DNA from: Pogona vitticeps
Taxonomy: Eukaryota > Chordata > Lepidosauria > Squamata > Agamidae
Assembly: GCF_051106095.1 (NCBI RefSeq)
Contig: NC_135786.1
Coordinates: 210,313,501-210,377,500, forward strand
DNA: 64,000 bases
Direction: 5' to 3'
In this document: positions 1 to 40,646 of the stretch, one piece after another
Numbering within the stretch: position 1 is the first letter of the stretch
How the letters are laid out: each line of letters opens with the position of its first letter
Translations under genes and position numbers: made by a program
The notes under the pieces: model-generated
The model's input: only the letters and a program-made list of their open reading frames with translations
What the model was told of the DNA's origin: nothing
Databases searched by the model: none

Positions 1-597
1 TGAATAAGTTCAGCCACATTTTTCCAGTTCTGGGCCACCTGCACTAGCTGCCTGTGTTGTACCAGGCCAGATTTAGGATGTTAGTTCATGCTTACAAAGC
101 CCTTCACAGTTTGGGACCTTGCTACTGAGCGTCTTTCCCTAAAAACACCTGCCTGCATCACCCAATCCTCTCAAGCCATGCTTGTTCAATGTTACCACTC
201 AGAAGGAGGCCAGGGAGTCATCTACTAGAAACAGAGCCTTCTTGGAGATGGCCCCATCCCTTTGGAATGGAACCCCAGCAGAGCTGTATCTGCCTTCCTC
301 CCTTACAGCCTTTTTAGAGGATTATCAAAACAAGGCTATTTACTGAAGCCTTTGAAAGCATTCGCTCCTAATGTTTCATGGATTGGCCATTTTCATGCTT
401 CCTGATGGCCTTTGCTTGGTTTTTCTTTGATTTACTAGTTGGTTGTTGTCTTATTTGTTTGTATGTGGTGTATACCTCTTACTACATTATTTAAGATTTC
501 TTTGATATTCATTTTACTTTTGATGTAAACCACTCAGAATAGTGCCGAACACTAATTGGGCAATATACAAATTTAATCAATCAATCAATCTACCTGG
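1..597 (+). mobile_element. L2/CR1-type LINE 3' end, 5' cut by window edge
   Basis: The sequence reads as a decayed reptile LINE C-terminal ORF: CTGGGCCACCTGCACTAGCTG, then AAAGCCCTTCACAGTTTGGG and the region corresponding to a LWNSLP-type motif. It ends with an ATCA repeat at about 579-597. The same segment type recurs at 25.4, 45.0 and 58.1 kb. Many substitutions suggest an old copy. Confidence 0.7.
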
Positions 598-599
598 TA

Positions 600-3480
600 A
601 AACCATTATTCTGTCTATGTCATTGCCATCCATTCTAACATAACTCTTCCAGGTTTCAGAAAGAGAGCTCCTCCCCCTTAGCAAACTGAGATTCCTAACA
701 TCTGAAGTACAAGCAGAAGCAAAAGGAGCCTAACTAATCTTTTGTGACTGTCTTCTTAGATGGAGTTCATAAACATTTAGTGGGACAATGCTTACGGAAC
801 AAGTGGGGCATGTGGATTAAGTTAAGGACCCTCTTTTTTAGTTACGGAAGCCAGCACAGTCATGTCTAGAATGGTAGACTCAAGAGACTCAGCTTCAGTG
901 GTGGCCCAGATACACTTGCTTACACTGATGTAATGTGAAGAGTTGTTGTGAGGATACAGTGGGAAGGAGGAACACACACTACCCTAGGATCATTAGAGGA
1001 CAGGCAGGAAATAAATAAGCATAATCACCATAACCCCCTCAACAAACCAATATGGGCTGTCTGGTGATTGGACTATGGTGTCTGAGAAAGCCTGTTAAAT
1101 GTAATCCCATTTGTGTTTCTCCCTATTTTGTTCATTGGGAGCTATTCTTTAATAATTAGATTCAGTGATGCAGACAAAGCTCCCACCAAACTCAGATTCC
1201 TTTCTAAAGATGTACGTACCAGGTTTGCTGTGTGCCCATAATCAACAGTTATTCTATTGGTCTGAGGAAGGAATGTACAAATGACCTAACTTTGAATTTT
1301 TCTGATAACCTATGGCCGGAATCTTCTTGGTGTAGAATACGCTATGTAAATTGGATTATGTCATCATCTGGCAACTGCACGTAATTTAATTTAAGGCTTC
1401 CTGTTCCCTCCATCAGGTTTCAAAGCTTCCTGGGACTCTCTTTTGCTCTGGGGAAGCCGTTGAGAGCCTTAGGACAGGGGGAAGCCTCTAATATCCAAAA
1501 ATAACTGGCAGTTGGATGGCCATTGTTCGTCTATGAAAGGCCCTCTCCCAAGGCTCCCTCCCCTCCACTTTCCAAGGATCGCAAAGCCTTTCCCAGGGCA
1601 GAAGGATGCCTAGGAAGACTCTGAGCCTGAAAGCAAGGGGTAGAAAGCTTTCAGTTAGTTTGAATTAACTATCTTGATTGCTGGATAATGACATCATCTT
1701 ACCTGCACAACACAAAATTCTACCAAGAGGATTTTAAATTTAGGTAACATACAGAACAAAATTACCAGTTTTTTTGGGTGACATTGACGTGCCCTAGCAA
1801 AATCGATAGGGTAACCCAAAGCATTTTTGATGCAAAAAGATTAAAAACAAAAACAAATTGTTGGAACAATTTAAGCATGTCACCGGTGTAAATCAATTTA
1901 ACAAGCAAGAATGTTACGTTACAGTCATTTATGGCAAAAAAGATTTCCCTTTAGCTTTGTGCTTAAGTATGAAAAGACAATCAAATTGTTTCATTTGCAA
2001 TCTAAGTTTTAATCATTTTGTAATTCATAATTATGTCTCTAGGCTGATAATGCAAATTACTGTTCCTCTCTTAAAATACATAACTCATATTTTACATTGC
2101 ATAGAGAAATCAGAGGTGACAGAAAGTGAAGAATTAAATCATTTTAATCACTGTGCTTGAACTGAAATGGTCCAAAATAAATGCCATCTGAGCTCACTAT
2201 GCCCCTTAATTTTTAAAGCTTTATTTTTCCCAAAGAATGCTCAATTTAGTGCAAATGATCAGATGTGAAACACAAGGCACTTGCTTCTTGGAGGCCTTTT
2301 GTAACTTTGTGAAATGAATTATAGCCTTCATACGTTAGCATAAAATCAGCACCCTAGCTAGAAAACAGCCTTCTGTGTTTTTCAAAGTAATGAAATTAGC
2401 TTAGGCATGTTCATACAAAAATGTTAAGTAGTGACATCTCCATTTAAATCAACATGAAGGTCCACAGTTGGTTTCCCTCTTACATTAATGCAAAATATAG
2501 ACCTATCTCTGGTTGTGAAGGAATTGTACTGATTTAATGCAGTACCATGATAAAGGAACTGAACTCTACAGGGTTGAGTTCCTCCAAAACTATTTTCTGA
2601 AATTAGATTAGCATTTGGAAACTTTTAATTTTTATTTATGTCATTGCCACAACTGCCAGAACATCCCTACCATCCTACCCATGCCGGTTTAAGAATTCTG
2701 AAAGCTGTCATCCAGAAAAAAACAATGTTCCCAAACTGAACCAGACCCATGTTTTATTTCTACAAGTTATCATTTTAAAATGTCCATACAGTCATTCCTG
2801 TACCTCTGACTTCTTCCAGGAGGCACTTAAACAGCCCATGTAGGTCAATACCTCTCAAAATTATCCTGTGTAGCCTCTGTGCCCATTGTCCCTGGGCACA
2901 ATCCAATGCAATCTAGGAGCAACTGAGCCCTACAACTGAATGGAATATACTGTTTGGTTCTGTATTTGTTTACGTACTTAGAATGAAATGTTTGCTATGT
3001 TCTGTGCAGCTAACTCCCAGCTGAGGAGACACAGAGGAACAATGTTGCTTCTGGTGAATATGTGCTGTAAATTTCAACCAATTTATGAACTGCCTTCATG
3101 AAAAAGAGGGTCTGTTTAAATGACATTGAATAGAAATGGCAAGTATTTGGCTGTGACCAAATTATTCTGGTTCAATATGAGGTTAACCTTGTTGTTCATC
3201 AATCTGTACAAATGTGGGTTATTTTTTAATTACCTACTAAAAGAATATAGGAAGTAGACAAACTGGACACCGGTAGTCTTAGTATATTAAATTTAATTAC
3301 AGATTACACAGAATGATGTAAAAACAGCAGTTTGCAAGAATGAGAATATTCTGCAAAGTGTGGAAATAGTTTTAGAAAATGAATTGTTGTATCTCTCTGA
3401 CATAGCAGCAGTCATTAAAGCAAAAGGTTAAAGTATAGTACGAGGCCAATTGGTATCTGAATTATTCTGCTTCCCTTTAG
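600..3480. other. CALB1 downstream flank, no gene recognised
   Basis: AT-rich sequence without a recognisable coding exon or intact transposon. A 100-codon open frame at 1858-2160 has no family signature and biased AT content. A GCCGGAATCTTCTTGGTGTA segment near 1313 resembles the repeat at 6.05 kb. In other amniotes DECR1 lies tail to tail with CALB1, but none of its coding sequence is visible here. Confidence 0.5.
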
Positions 3481-3486
3481 TTTATT
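3481..3486 (-). promoter_or_regulatory. Candidate CALB1 poly(A) signal
   Basis: TTTATT on the plus strand reads AATAAA on the minus strand, about 1.27 kb past the stop. It was chosen for motif and distance only. A second AATAAA at 2220-2225 is an alternative. Confidence 0.35.
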
Positions 3487-4759
3487 GTATTCTTTTGTTT
3501 ATAAGCATACAGGTTGTCCAGTAAAAGACGCTGTTGCATTTGCTTGGCTACAACAGTAGCTTAAAGGCTCCTCATGAAATTCTTTGCCTCCGTATGCTGA
3601 GGTACCTATCACTTTAGTGTGTAAAGGAAGGGGCACTGGATATCTGTGAAGTTAATGATAGAGTGGGCATTAACTCTATGAAAGTAAGCCATAGCACTGC
3701 TAAGTTTTCTAATATTTCTGCTTATATGCCATGAACCCTAAATCTCTCCCCCTTTAGTTGAAACACTGCACATAATGTAGTGCCCAAGTAATAGATTTGC
3801 TTACTGAACTTTCCTCAGCTGCTTCAAATAACTCATCAGTGGGGGATTGGCCAGTTCTTGGGGCAAATATGTCGCAGGTTATGCTCAACATTCAAATGGA
3901 GTTCTATTTCCATACACGCTATGATACCCAATATCTATGCATCCCCTCCATCTCTTAGGAAGGGTTTCCCTGTAATCAACTGACCGAGCCAGCAGGCAGC
4001 AGTGCCATCTGGAATGCAGACCATAGTGAAGCCTGTCCATCCTCTCTTTCCTGCTCACATGTGTCACCGAAATCTATTGTGCTTTCCCCTTCGGATGACA
4101 TTCCCACAAGCCAGCCAGCCAGACATGTCAACGGTCAGTGGTAGGTAAGGTGTGCTTCTCCATTTAGCCAACATAGCCCATGAGTTTCTCCTCATGTGTT
4201 GTCTTAGGCAGCACAGCCCATGGTGAGGAATGATAGAAACTGCAGTCTACCTGGACTACCACACTCTGCCCACTTCTGTCTAAAGTACTCTTGTGTTGAC
4301 AACTATTCTGTTATTCTGAACTTGTGATTCTCTCTATCATGGTCAGAAAGGCCGGTTTAATGAATAGCCACCATTATTGCTGTAGCAGCAATTCTCAAAG
4401 GACAGGAAAAGTTTGAAACAGTATTAGCTGAGTATTAAAATAATCTTCCAGCACTTTCCATGAAGGCATAACCATTTGCGGGATGTTATTTTTGTTTGTA
4501 AATGAATCGACAGACTGACCCAAACATAGACATCCTCTTTATCGATCTTATAGTTACAAAAACTGTACATTACAAACAGTATAGAAACAAGCTGAAAAGA
4601 ATGAGCCACATATCCTGGCTAATTATCTACATGCAGTTTTAAATTTACAAGGTATAAAAGAAAGTAAAGCCTACTCCCTTATAGTGCACAGTTATTGTTA
4701 TTTGTTTTGTTTTCTTTTAAAGGTATATCACTAGTAAAGTTAGATGTGATCAAACAGAT
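3481..4759 (-). other. CALB1: CALB1 3' UTR, provisional extent
   Basis: Unique AT-rich sequence follows the stop codon, with no recognisable transposon. The left limit is set at the AATAAA (minus strand) at 3481-3486, giving about 1.3 kb of 3' UTR. Another AATAAA lies further left at 2220-2225, so a longer form is possible. The true end needs transcript data. Confidence 0.5.
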
Positions 4760-34028
<29,269 letters not shown>

Positions 34029-34166
34029 GGCGTGCGCCTCGGGCGATGCGTCAAAGAGCGAAAGAAGGACGGCGGTGGCTCCCCGGGTGGGCGAGAGGCT
34101 GGCGGTCGCTGTCCGCGGTGCTGACTCTCGGCTCGGGCGAGTCCTCCTCCGCGGAGCGCGCGCTCT

Positions 34167-34173
34167 TATTTAT
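34167..34173 (-). promoter_or_regulatory. TATA-like box ATAAATA of CALB1
   Basis: The minus strand reads GGATAAATAAGAGCG, an AT island inside an otherwise GC-rich sequence, about 140 bp upstream of the ATG. ATAAATA-type boxes have been described in mammalian CALB1 promoters, so position and sequence agree with an orthologous core promoter. Confidence 0.7.
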
Positions 34174-34218
34174 CCGCTTCTCCGCCCTTCAAGCCACGCC
34201 CCCGAAGCGCTCCCGCCC

Positions 34219-34250
34219 TTCTCCTCCTCCTCCTCCTCCTCCTCGTCGTT
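34219..34250. repeat. CTC/GAG triplet tract upstream of the promoter
   Basis: A run of CTC triplets on the plus strand (polypurine GAG on the CALB1 sense strand) lies about 50 bp upstream of the ATAAATA box. Such mirror-symmetric purine tracts can form triplex DNA and bind GA-binding factors; this is inference. Confidence 0.7.
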
Positions 34251-34299
34251 CGTCCTCTTCTGCTCTTCCCCACCTTCATTTAAAAAAAAAAAAAGGTGA

Positions 34300-34470
34300 G
34301 GAGAAGGCAGGGTATCTCAATCCAGGGCTTTCTCCAAAAGGAACTCCCCCGTCACTCAGAAAAGTGGGGGCAGGGAAGAAGAGGGTTAAAAAAAGAGAGG
34401 GCAGTAGCTCCATGAAAAGGGATGAGACAGCCCAGCTGAGTTCTCTCCAACTTTGCTCTTCCCCCTCAGA
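34300..34470. other. Upstream flank of the CALB1 promoter
   Basis: An A-run at about 34280-34294, then GA-rich unique sequence. An open frame crosses this block on the plus strand but follows the CpG-rich composition and has no family signature. Confidence 0.5.
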
Positions 34471-34474
34471 AAGC

Positions 34475-34650
34475 AAGTGCTTGGCAGGATCAGATCAAAG
34501 TGTAGTCCCACATTCTATTTGTTACATGTTGACCCAGTGGATGTCCCTGGGAAGCCCACTAGCAGCATTGAAAAAGCAATGGTTCTTCCCCAGGGATTGG
34601 AATCCAGCGGTGTGGCAACCCACCTGTACCTGGAGGTTCTCTTAGGCATT
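34475..34650 (-). mobile_element. CR1-like repeat fragment
   Basis: GGATCAGATCAAAGTGTAGT, CCCTGGGAAGCCCACTAGCA match the reverse of a common reptile CR1-like 3' segment (…AGATGGGCCTTTGGCCTGATCC). The other strand form occurs at about 50.9 kb. Confidence 0.5.
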
Positions 34651-34909
34651 GCTAAGACTTCTCATGAGGTCATCCAGATGATCTGCTCATATGACCCCCG
34701 TCTTGGTTTTTCCCATTTCTTTTCGAACGTCTATCCTCTTCCATTCCTTGTTTGCACAGCGGAAGCAACAACAGCACAGAGTACAAACCAGGTGGGAACA
34801 TGGATGGAAACAAAGACATCTGCCCACACTAAGCTTTCAAGAAATTATTACAAATGGCTTTGTTTGAAGGGGTCTTCAGGGCTTCCCCCCCTCAGGTAGC
34901 AGCTTGTCC

Positions 34910-35125
34910 CATGGTTTTAGATGTATTACAGGGGGGTGTCTCCATTATTTATGATTTATTCAGTTATTTAACTATTTAGGTTATTATTTGAGTTTGTTAT
35001 TTGTTCATGTCTTTTTATTTGGGAGGAATGATGGTTTGTGGGGGTGTTTTTCTTGTTGTTGTTTGGTTTGTCAATTATTTATGGTTTTGTATATGGCCAC
35101 CCAGAATAGTGGGTTTTCACTAAAA

Positions 35126-35188
<63 letters not shown>

Positions 35189-35190
35189 AT
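34910..35190 (+). mobile_element. L2-like LINE 3' UTR with AAAT tail
   Basis: T-rich stretch ending ATATGGCCACCCAGAATAGT, then an AAAT array of about 65 bp (35124-35190). It is a typical L2-like 3' terminus. Confidence 0.65.
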
Positions 35191-36500
35191 ACTATACTCA
35201 TGGATATGTTTTGAAGACCTTTCTTCATTGTCTTGGTAATCTACCATGTCCTACAGTGATAATAGTAAGAAAAGAAAAAGAAAAAGAAAAAACCACCCCC
35301 AAACAAAAAAACAAAAACAAAAAACTATTAGTCTTTTGCAAGATTATTCTATTAACAGATTCCAATAGCATGCAAAGTAGGATCCTCCCATTTCCCTAAT
35401 TTTTGAACTATTTCAAGAGGGTCGGAATCAACTGGCCCCAGCATTCCTTTAGACACCTGATATCCCAATAATCAGAGTAATTGTAGTAGCATGTTGAGAT
35501 GGTATATTAAATGTGGACAGTGAATGATACTGAAAATGATCGTAGAAGTAGCTCTGTTTACAGCAGTCTGTGGTTGGGTCACTGTTATATTATGGAACCT
35601 GATATACATAATTACAAAGTAATTAATGAGCTTTTCACACTCTATTAATCCAACTTATTTTATTTTATTTCTATGCCACCTTTCTCCCTTAAAGGGATGA
35701 GAAAGTTTGGAAAATTTTGATAACAACATATGGTTAGGCTTTATAGTTGAAATAACTGAATGCTGATGGACTGCATACCATTTCGTGGAAGCAATGTAAT
35801 CCACTGAAAGTAAAGCCATAGATCCTGGCTGTAATGAGTTGAAATCCCCAAGAATCTGTAAGAAAACAATGTTGTTTTCTACTAATGGCTATTCTAGTAG
35901 TGCAAGAGTACTGAAAGTACTGAAAGTAATAGTACTTTCCATGCATCAGAAATCTGTTGTAACACAGAAATTGCCCCAGGCTGCTTTGGGATAATTTGTT
36001 AAGACAACCTCCAAGAAAATTGTGGTAGGCAAGGATTTAAGACCACGGTTGCTTTAAATAAGTTTGGGTGCATGTCTTCTGATGAAAAGTATATTAATTC
36101 TAACAGACAAAAGGGAACATGTTGCAAATAACTGTTCTAGCAGTGCATGAGAGAAGGACATTGGCAATGGAAGAGTGTAATGCAATTTGGCAGAAGTCTT
36201 TCTGGGACCAATCAGTTCACCTTAAAGCTGGAGGGGGGAAAGAAGGTGCTGGAAGGTGAAAAAGAATGACAGAATTGGCATTTCTATCATTTTTTAAATG
36301 AAACAGGTCCCTTCCAATGAGGTGACCTTTTCTATCTGCCAAGTATATTGGATTTCTCAGTGCAGTGCAGAATTTCATCTTCTAGTAGCATGTCCTAGTG
36401 GAAATTCAGCACTGAACCAGTTTCCACTGCCATCTCACTTGTTGTGTTATGGAGAGGTAGTAGAATTTATAGTAATAGGCAATAATGTAATTAGGATAAG
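35190..36500. other. Intergenic, no gene recognised
   Basis: AT-rich sequence upstream of CALB1. It has an A-rich microsatellite-like patch at 35262-35325 and a short minus-strand LINE-tail scrap (TATGCCACCTTTCTCCC) near 35672. No coding or RNA signature seen. Confidence 0.5.
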
Positions 36501-37190
36501 GCCAAGCTAGTGGACACACTGCCGGAGGACAAGAGGATTGTTTTGCTAACAAAGGCAACTCTGCAAGCTAAGTGTCTAAAGGGCAGAGCGCTCTGTTCCG
36601 AGAAGAAACAGTAAATAGGTGTTTGAACTAATAAGTCACCAGAAGATGAACTAATAAACAACAAACAAAAGAAATGATAAAAGTGCTTTCGTAAACCTCA
36701 GGTCATTCTTAGAAATCCTAATGAGAAAAAGTATCAAAAATGGGGAGGAGTTTCTAAAAAAATATAATTTTAATGGCACCACTAAACAATTACAGTACTC
36801 TGATTATCTGTTGGGAGACGAATTCTGCTAAATATGGCCCTTCCAAGAAATCCCTGGCTTCTGTTGTTGATAATTTTCTCCTACAAAAAGTAGAGGAAGA
36901 AAGTAGAGGATTAACTACCCTTGACTTGATTCTAACCAATAGAGAAGACTTGGTCGATGAAGTGGCAGTAAGAGGAACTCTGGGGGAAAGTGACCATGTT
37001 CTACTTGAATTTTTGATTTCAGGGGAACAAAAGCAGAGTATAGCTGCACATGTATGTTGGATTTAGAAAAGTCAATTTTAATAAACTAAGAACGGAGGAT
37101 AAGTAACATCCCATGGCAGGAGATCCTAACTGGAAAAAGAGTCCCATATGGGAGGGGGTTTCTGAAAAAGGAAATTCTAAGACAAGAATT

Positions 37191-37434
37191 CTTGTGGCTC
37201 AGTGGTTAAAACGCTGTACTGCAGCTAAAACTGTGCTCACGACCTGGGGTTCAAATCCCAGGTAGCCGGTTCAAGGTTGACTCAGCCTTCCATCCTTCCG
37301 AGGTCGGTAAAATGAGTACCCAGCTTGCTGGGGGGGGGGGCAATGTGTAGCCTGTATAATGAAATTGTAAACCGCCCGGAGAGTGCTTGTAGCACTATGG
37401 GGCGGTATATAAGTCCAAAAAAAAAAAAAAAAAA
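37191..37434 (+). mobile_element. tRNA-derived SINE with L2-like tail
   Basis: Head GTGGCTCAGTGGTTAAAACG, B-box GGTTCAAATCC, then GAGGTCGGTAAAATGAGTAC and 3' end GGGGCGGTATATAAGTCC plus an 18-A run. ACAAGAA occurs on both sides. The pure A-tail suggests a relatively young copy. Inserted in the CR1 relic. Confidence 0.85.
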
Positions 37435-38231
37435 CAAGAAAACAAGTGGAAAACAGGGGAGGGGGGAGATGAATCTGGTTTCACAAAAAGCTCAGACAGA
37501 ACCTGAAAACAAACAAAAAAGGACACATACAGTGTAGGAAGTGGAGGAAAGACCAGGTCACAAAGGAAGATCACAGCAAAGAATTACAGGGAGGAAAAAG
37601 CTCAGAAGAAGCTGAAGTGAGTAAGAGATGGTACAAGCAACAACATAAAACAATCTTCCAGTACATGAGTTGCAAAAGACATATAAAGAAATAATAGGGA
37701 TGGCAAAACAACAACAGATTACAAAGGAAAGGCAGACGAGCTCAATTCCTACTTCAGATACTTCTCCCAAAAAGTAATCTATGATTCTCTTGGCAAATGG
37801 AAAATGCAAGTGGAGAGAGAGGACAGGATTGCAGCTTGAGACTGATAAACAAGTAATCAAGGAATATCTTATTATGAATTCAGATCCTCAGGGCCTGATG
37901 AACTGCAGCCAAGGGTACTGAAGGAACAGGCTGAAGAACTCTTAGAACCACTGTCAATTATTTTCTTAAATCATGGAGGATGTGTGAAGTGTGAGATTAT
38001 TGGAGGGCTAATGTTGTCCCCAACTTCAAAAAGGAGGTACCTGAGAACAGCCAACATGGATTTGTCAAGAGCAAATCATGCCAGACTAATTTTATCTCAG
38101 TTTTTGATTAGGTAACCTCCCTGGTAGATGGTGGGAATGCTGTAAATATATTATCTCTTGATTTCAACAACGTTTTTAACAAAGTGCCTCATGATATTCC
38201 AATTAGCAAGCTAACTAGGTGTGGGCTATAG

Positions 38232-38367
38232 CAGTGGTTCCCAACCTTGGGCCTCCAGATGTTCTTGGACTTCAACTCCCAGAAATCCTGGCCAGCAGAG
38301 GTGGTGGTGAAGGCTTCTGGGAGCTGTAGTCCAAGAACATCTGGAGGCCCAAGGTTGGGGACCACTG
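38232..38367. mobile_element. Palindromic hAT-like MITE with perfect 8-bp target duplication
   Basis: CAGTGGTTCCCAACCTTGGG to CCCAAGGTTGGGGACCACTG. Exact GGCTATAG repeats flank it (38224-38231 and 38368-38375). It interrupts the CR1 relic. The best-preserved copy of the family here. Confidence 0.92.
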
Positions 38368-38975
38368 GGCTATAGAACAACTATCAGGTAAATGCACAGT
38401 TGGTTACAGAATCATACTCAGAGAGCGCTTATCAATGGGAGAGGAAGTGCATGATGTGCAGAGTTTGATACCGGGCCTGTACTGTTCAACATTTTTGTTA
38501 ATTACTTGGACGAGATAGTGCAGGGACTGCTTATCAAAATTGGAAGACAGACCTTTATAGGTTTGAGCACTGGGCTGAAAACAACAGAATGAAATTCAAC
38601 AGGGGTAAGTGCAAAGTTTTACACTTAGGAAAAAGAAACCAAATGCACAGTTACAAGAGGAGGGATAATAGATTACTAACTGGCTATGAGTCAACAGTGC
38701 AATTTAGGCTACATTAAAAGAAATACAGTGTGCAAATCATGCTAAGTACTACTTCCTCTCTTTTCAGTACTGATTAGACTTCATCTTGAGTACTGTGTCC
38801 AGTTCTGGACACCTCATTTTAAGACGAATATGTACAAACTGAAACATTTTCAGAGGAGGACAACAAGGATGATCAGGGGGCAGGAAACCAAACCCTAGGA
38901 GGAAAGACTGAAAGAATTGGGCATGTTTAGCCTTGAGAAAAGAAGACTGATGGAGATAATATCATTTTTCAAATA

Positions 38976-40049
38976 CAGTATTGCCTCGACTTACGAACAT
39001 CCCTACTTACGACCATTTCGAGTTACGACCAGCTTGAGCTGCAAAATTTTGCTTCTACTTGTGACCGGAGCTTCCACTTACAAACAGAAAAAGGCAGGGG
39101 GGAAAGGCGGGAAATTCAAATTTCTAACTGTAGGTGGCCACAAGGCTGCTTCTTTGTAGCTCTTTCGCCCCAGCAGTTAGAGAGTGTGCCTCAGAGGAGG
39201 AGGCTTGGGACTGCCTCCTTCTGCTTCTGAGTGAGCGTGTGTGTGTGTTTGCAAGGAGGCTTCAGGCTGCCTGGTAAGGTAAGGTGCTGTTTTCTGCTTT
39301 TTAAAAATTGTTCTGGGTATTTTTTCAGCATGATTTTGGGCTGGGAGGGTTATGTTTCTGTGCTGTGATGGGTCTTGGGGGTTTGTTTTTTGGTTCCCCC
39401 CATTTCTGATGGGTCTTGGGGGGATCGTTGTTTTTTGGAGTGTTTTTTCCCATTTCCAATGGGTCTTGGGGGAGTTTGTTTGTTTTTTGGTTGCCCCCAT
39501 TTCTGATGGGTCTTGGGGTGGTTGGGTGCTTTTTGGTTTTTTTCCCATTTCCAATGGGTCTTGGAGGGTTTAGTTGCTTTTTGGGTATTTTTTTCCAATT
39601 TTCGATGGGTCTTGGGGGGTTGTTTGGTTTTTGGCTTTCCCCCCATTTCCTATGGGTCTTGGGGGTTTTGGTTGCTTTTGGATGTTTTTCCCCATTTCCG
39701 ATGGGTCTTGTGTGTTTCCCTTGCTTTTTCCTTTGTTTTCATTGCATTTCTGACCTGACCCGTTTGTTCTTTGTGCATTTCCGATCAGCTCCGTTTGTTT
39801 TCTGTGCATTTCCAATAGATCTTGGATCCTTGATTGCTTTTCTCCCCCCGCCCCTTTGGTCGGAAAGGATTAATCGTGTTTCCAATGTGCCTTTTTTGGT
39901 TGTTTGGTATTTTTTTTTCCGGCTGGAAAGGATTAATTGCATTTCAGTGCATTCCTATGAGAAATGGTGCTTCAGCTTACAACCATTTCAAGTTACTACA
40001 ACGTCCATCGTTCTGGAACGGATTATGGTCATAAGTCGAGGCACCACTG
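38976..40049. mobile_element. TA-flanked DNA transposon relic (Tc1/mariner-Tigger-like), 1074 bp
   Basis: Ends CAGTATTGCCTCGACTTACG and, reversed, CAGTGGTGCCTCGACTTATG. TA flanks at 38974-38975 and 40050-40051. It contains a minisatellite at 39356-39720. No transposase motif is present, so it is non-autonomous. The flanking CR1 sequence reads on across it. Confidence 0.85.
39356..39720. repeat. Minisatellite, about 8 units of about 49 bp
   Basis: The core ATGGGTCTTGG recurs near 39368, 39409, 39460, 39505, 39554, 39604, 39653 and 39701, joined by CCATTTC(T/C) and T/G-rich spacers. Further decayed GCATTTC units continue to about 39825. Confidence 0.9.
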
Positions 40050-40569
40050 TACTTGAAAGGTAGTCATACAGAGGAGGGGCAGGATCTGTTCTCAGTAATG
40101 CCAGAGTGCAAGACACATAATAATGGGCTCAAGTGACAGGAAACCACATTTTGGCTGAATATAAGGAAAAATGTTCTAACTATTAAGATTAGTATGAGAA
40201 TGGAACCAATTACTGTACTTCAGGATGTGGTGCATGCTCCAATGCTGGAGGCATTCCAGAGAAATCTGGACTGCCATTTGTCACATATGGTTTAACCTGG
40301 ATTCTTCACTGACCAGGAGTTTGGACTTGACAGCGTTATAGGCCCCTTCCAATTTCATTATTCTATGATTCTGTGAACAAAGACTCAGCAGTAATCAGAG
40401 GAAAAGAGCTGTAGATGATGTGATCTAGAGATAATGAGAAAACAAGGTGGAGAACTCTAAAGCTGCAAAGTCTATAAAGGAAGGAGGACTGCAGCTCTCA
40501 TTTGGAGGGATACCTACAAAAACACCAAAGCATGCATCTCCCTCACACCTCTTTGTTTGACCTGGCCAG

Positions 40570-40644
<75 letters not shown>
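40570..40644. repeat. GT then GA dinucleotide microsatellite
   Basis: About 45 bp of GT followed directly by about 29 bp of GA. Confidence 0.97.

Positions 40645-40646
<2 letters not shown>

Larger units (their letters stand above)
34029..34270 (-). promoter_or_regulatory. CALB1 promoter and 5' UTR in a CpG-rich block
   Basis: Immediately upstream of the start codon the sequence turns GC- and CpG-rich, unlike the AT-rich surroundings. CpG enrichment also reaches back over exon 1 into intron 1. The block holds an ATAAATA box, GC-box or KLF-type motifs (GGGGCGTGG near 34194-34202, GGGCGG near 34182-34188), and an upstream polypurine tract. A transcription start near 34140 is inferred from the box, leaving about 110 bp of 5' UTR. 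Confidence 0.75.
36760..40375 (+). mobile_element. CR1 LINE relic with three later insertions
   Basis: Decayed CR1 ORF2. The end of the endonuclease region is at 36.8-37.06 kb (TLDLILTNREDLVDEV, ESDHVLLEF). The linker is at 37.7-37.95 kb. The RT lies at 37.95-38.6 kb, with nucleotides GGATTTGTCAAGAGCAAATC and GATTTCAACAACGTTTTTAA, the region of the conserved HGF and DF.KAFD motifs. The C-terminal part and 3' UTR run to 40.37 kb, finishing in ATTCTATGATTCT. It is interrupted by a SINE (37191-37434), a palindromic MITE (38232-38367) and a TA-flanked element (38976-40049). It has many frame breaks and is not functional. Confidence 0.85.

Noticed and set aside
1858-2160. 100-codon open frame downstream of CALB1
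   Set aside because: AT-rich, no recognisable domain, no splice or promoter context. A chance frame is more likely.
1-4700. 3' end of DECR1, the expected neighbour
   Set aside because: The neighbour is known from other amniotes, but no coding exon resembling it is visible here.
38232-38367. microRNA precursor, because of the long hairpin
   Set aside because: The hairpin is the palindrome of a multi-copy element with an 8-bp target duplication. Without small-RNA data a microRNA call is unsupported.
39416-40063. A 215-codon plus-strand open frame
   Set aside because: It lies in the minisatellite and the end of a DNA transposon; the repeated peptide is a by-product of the about 49-bp units.
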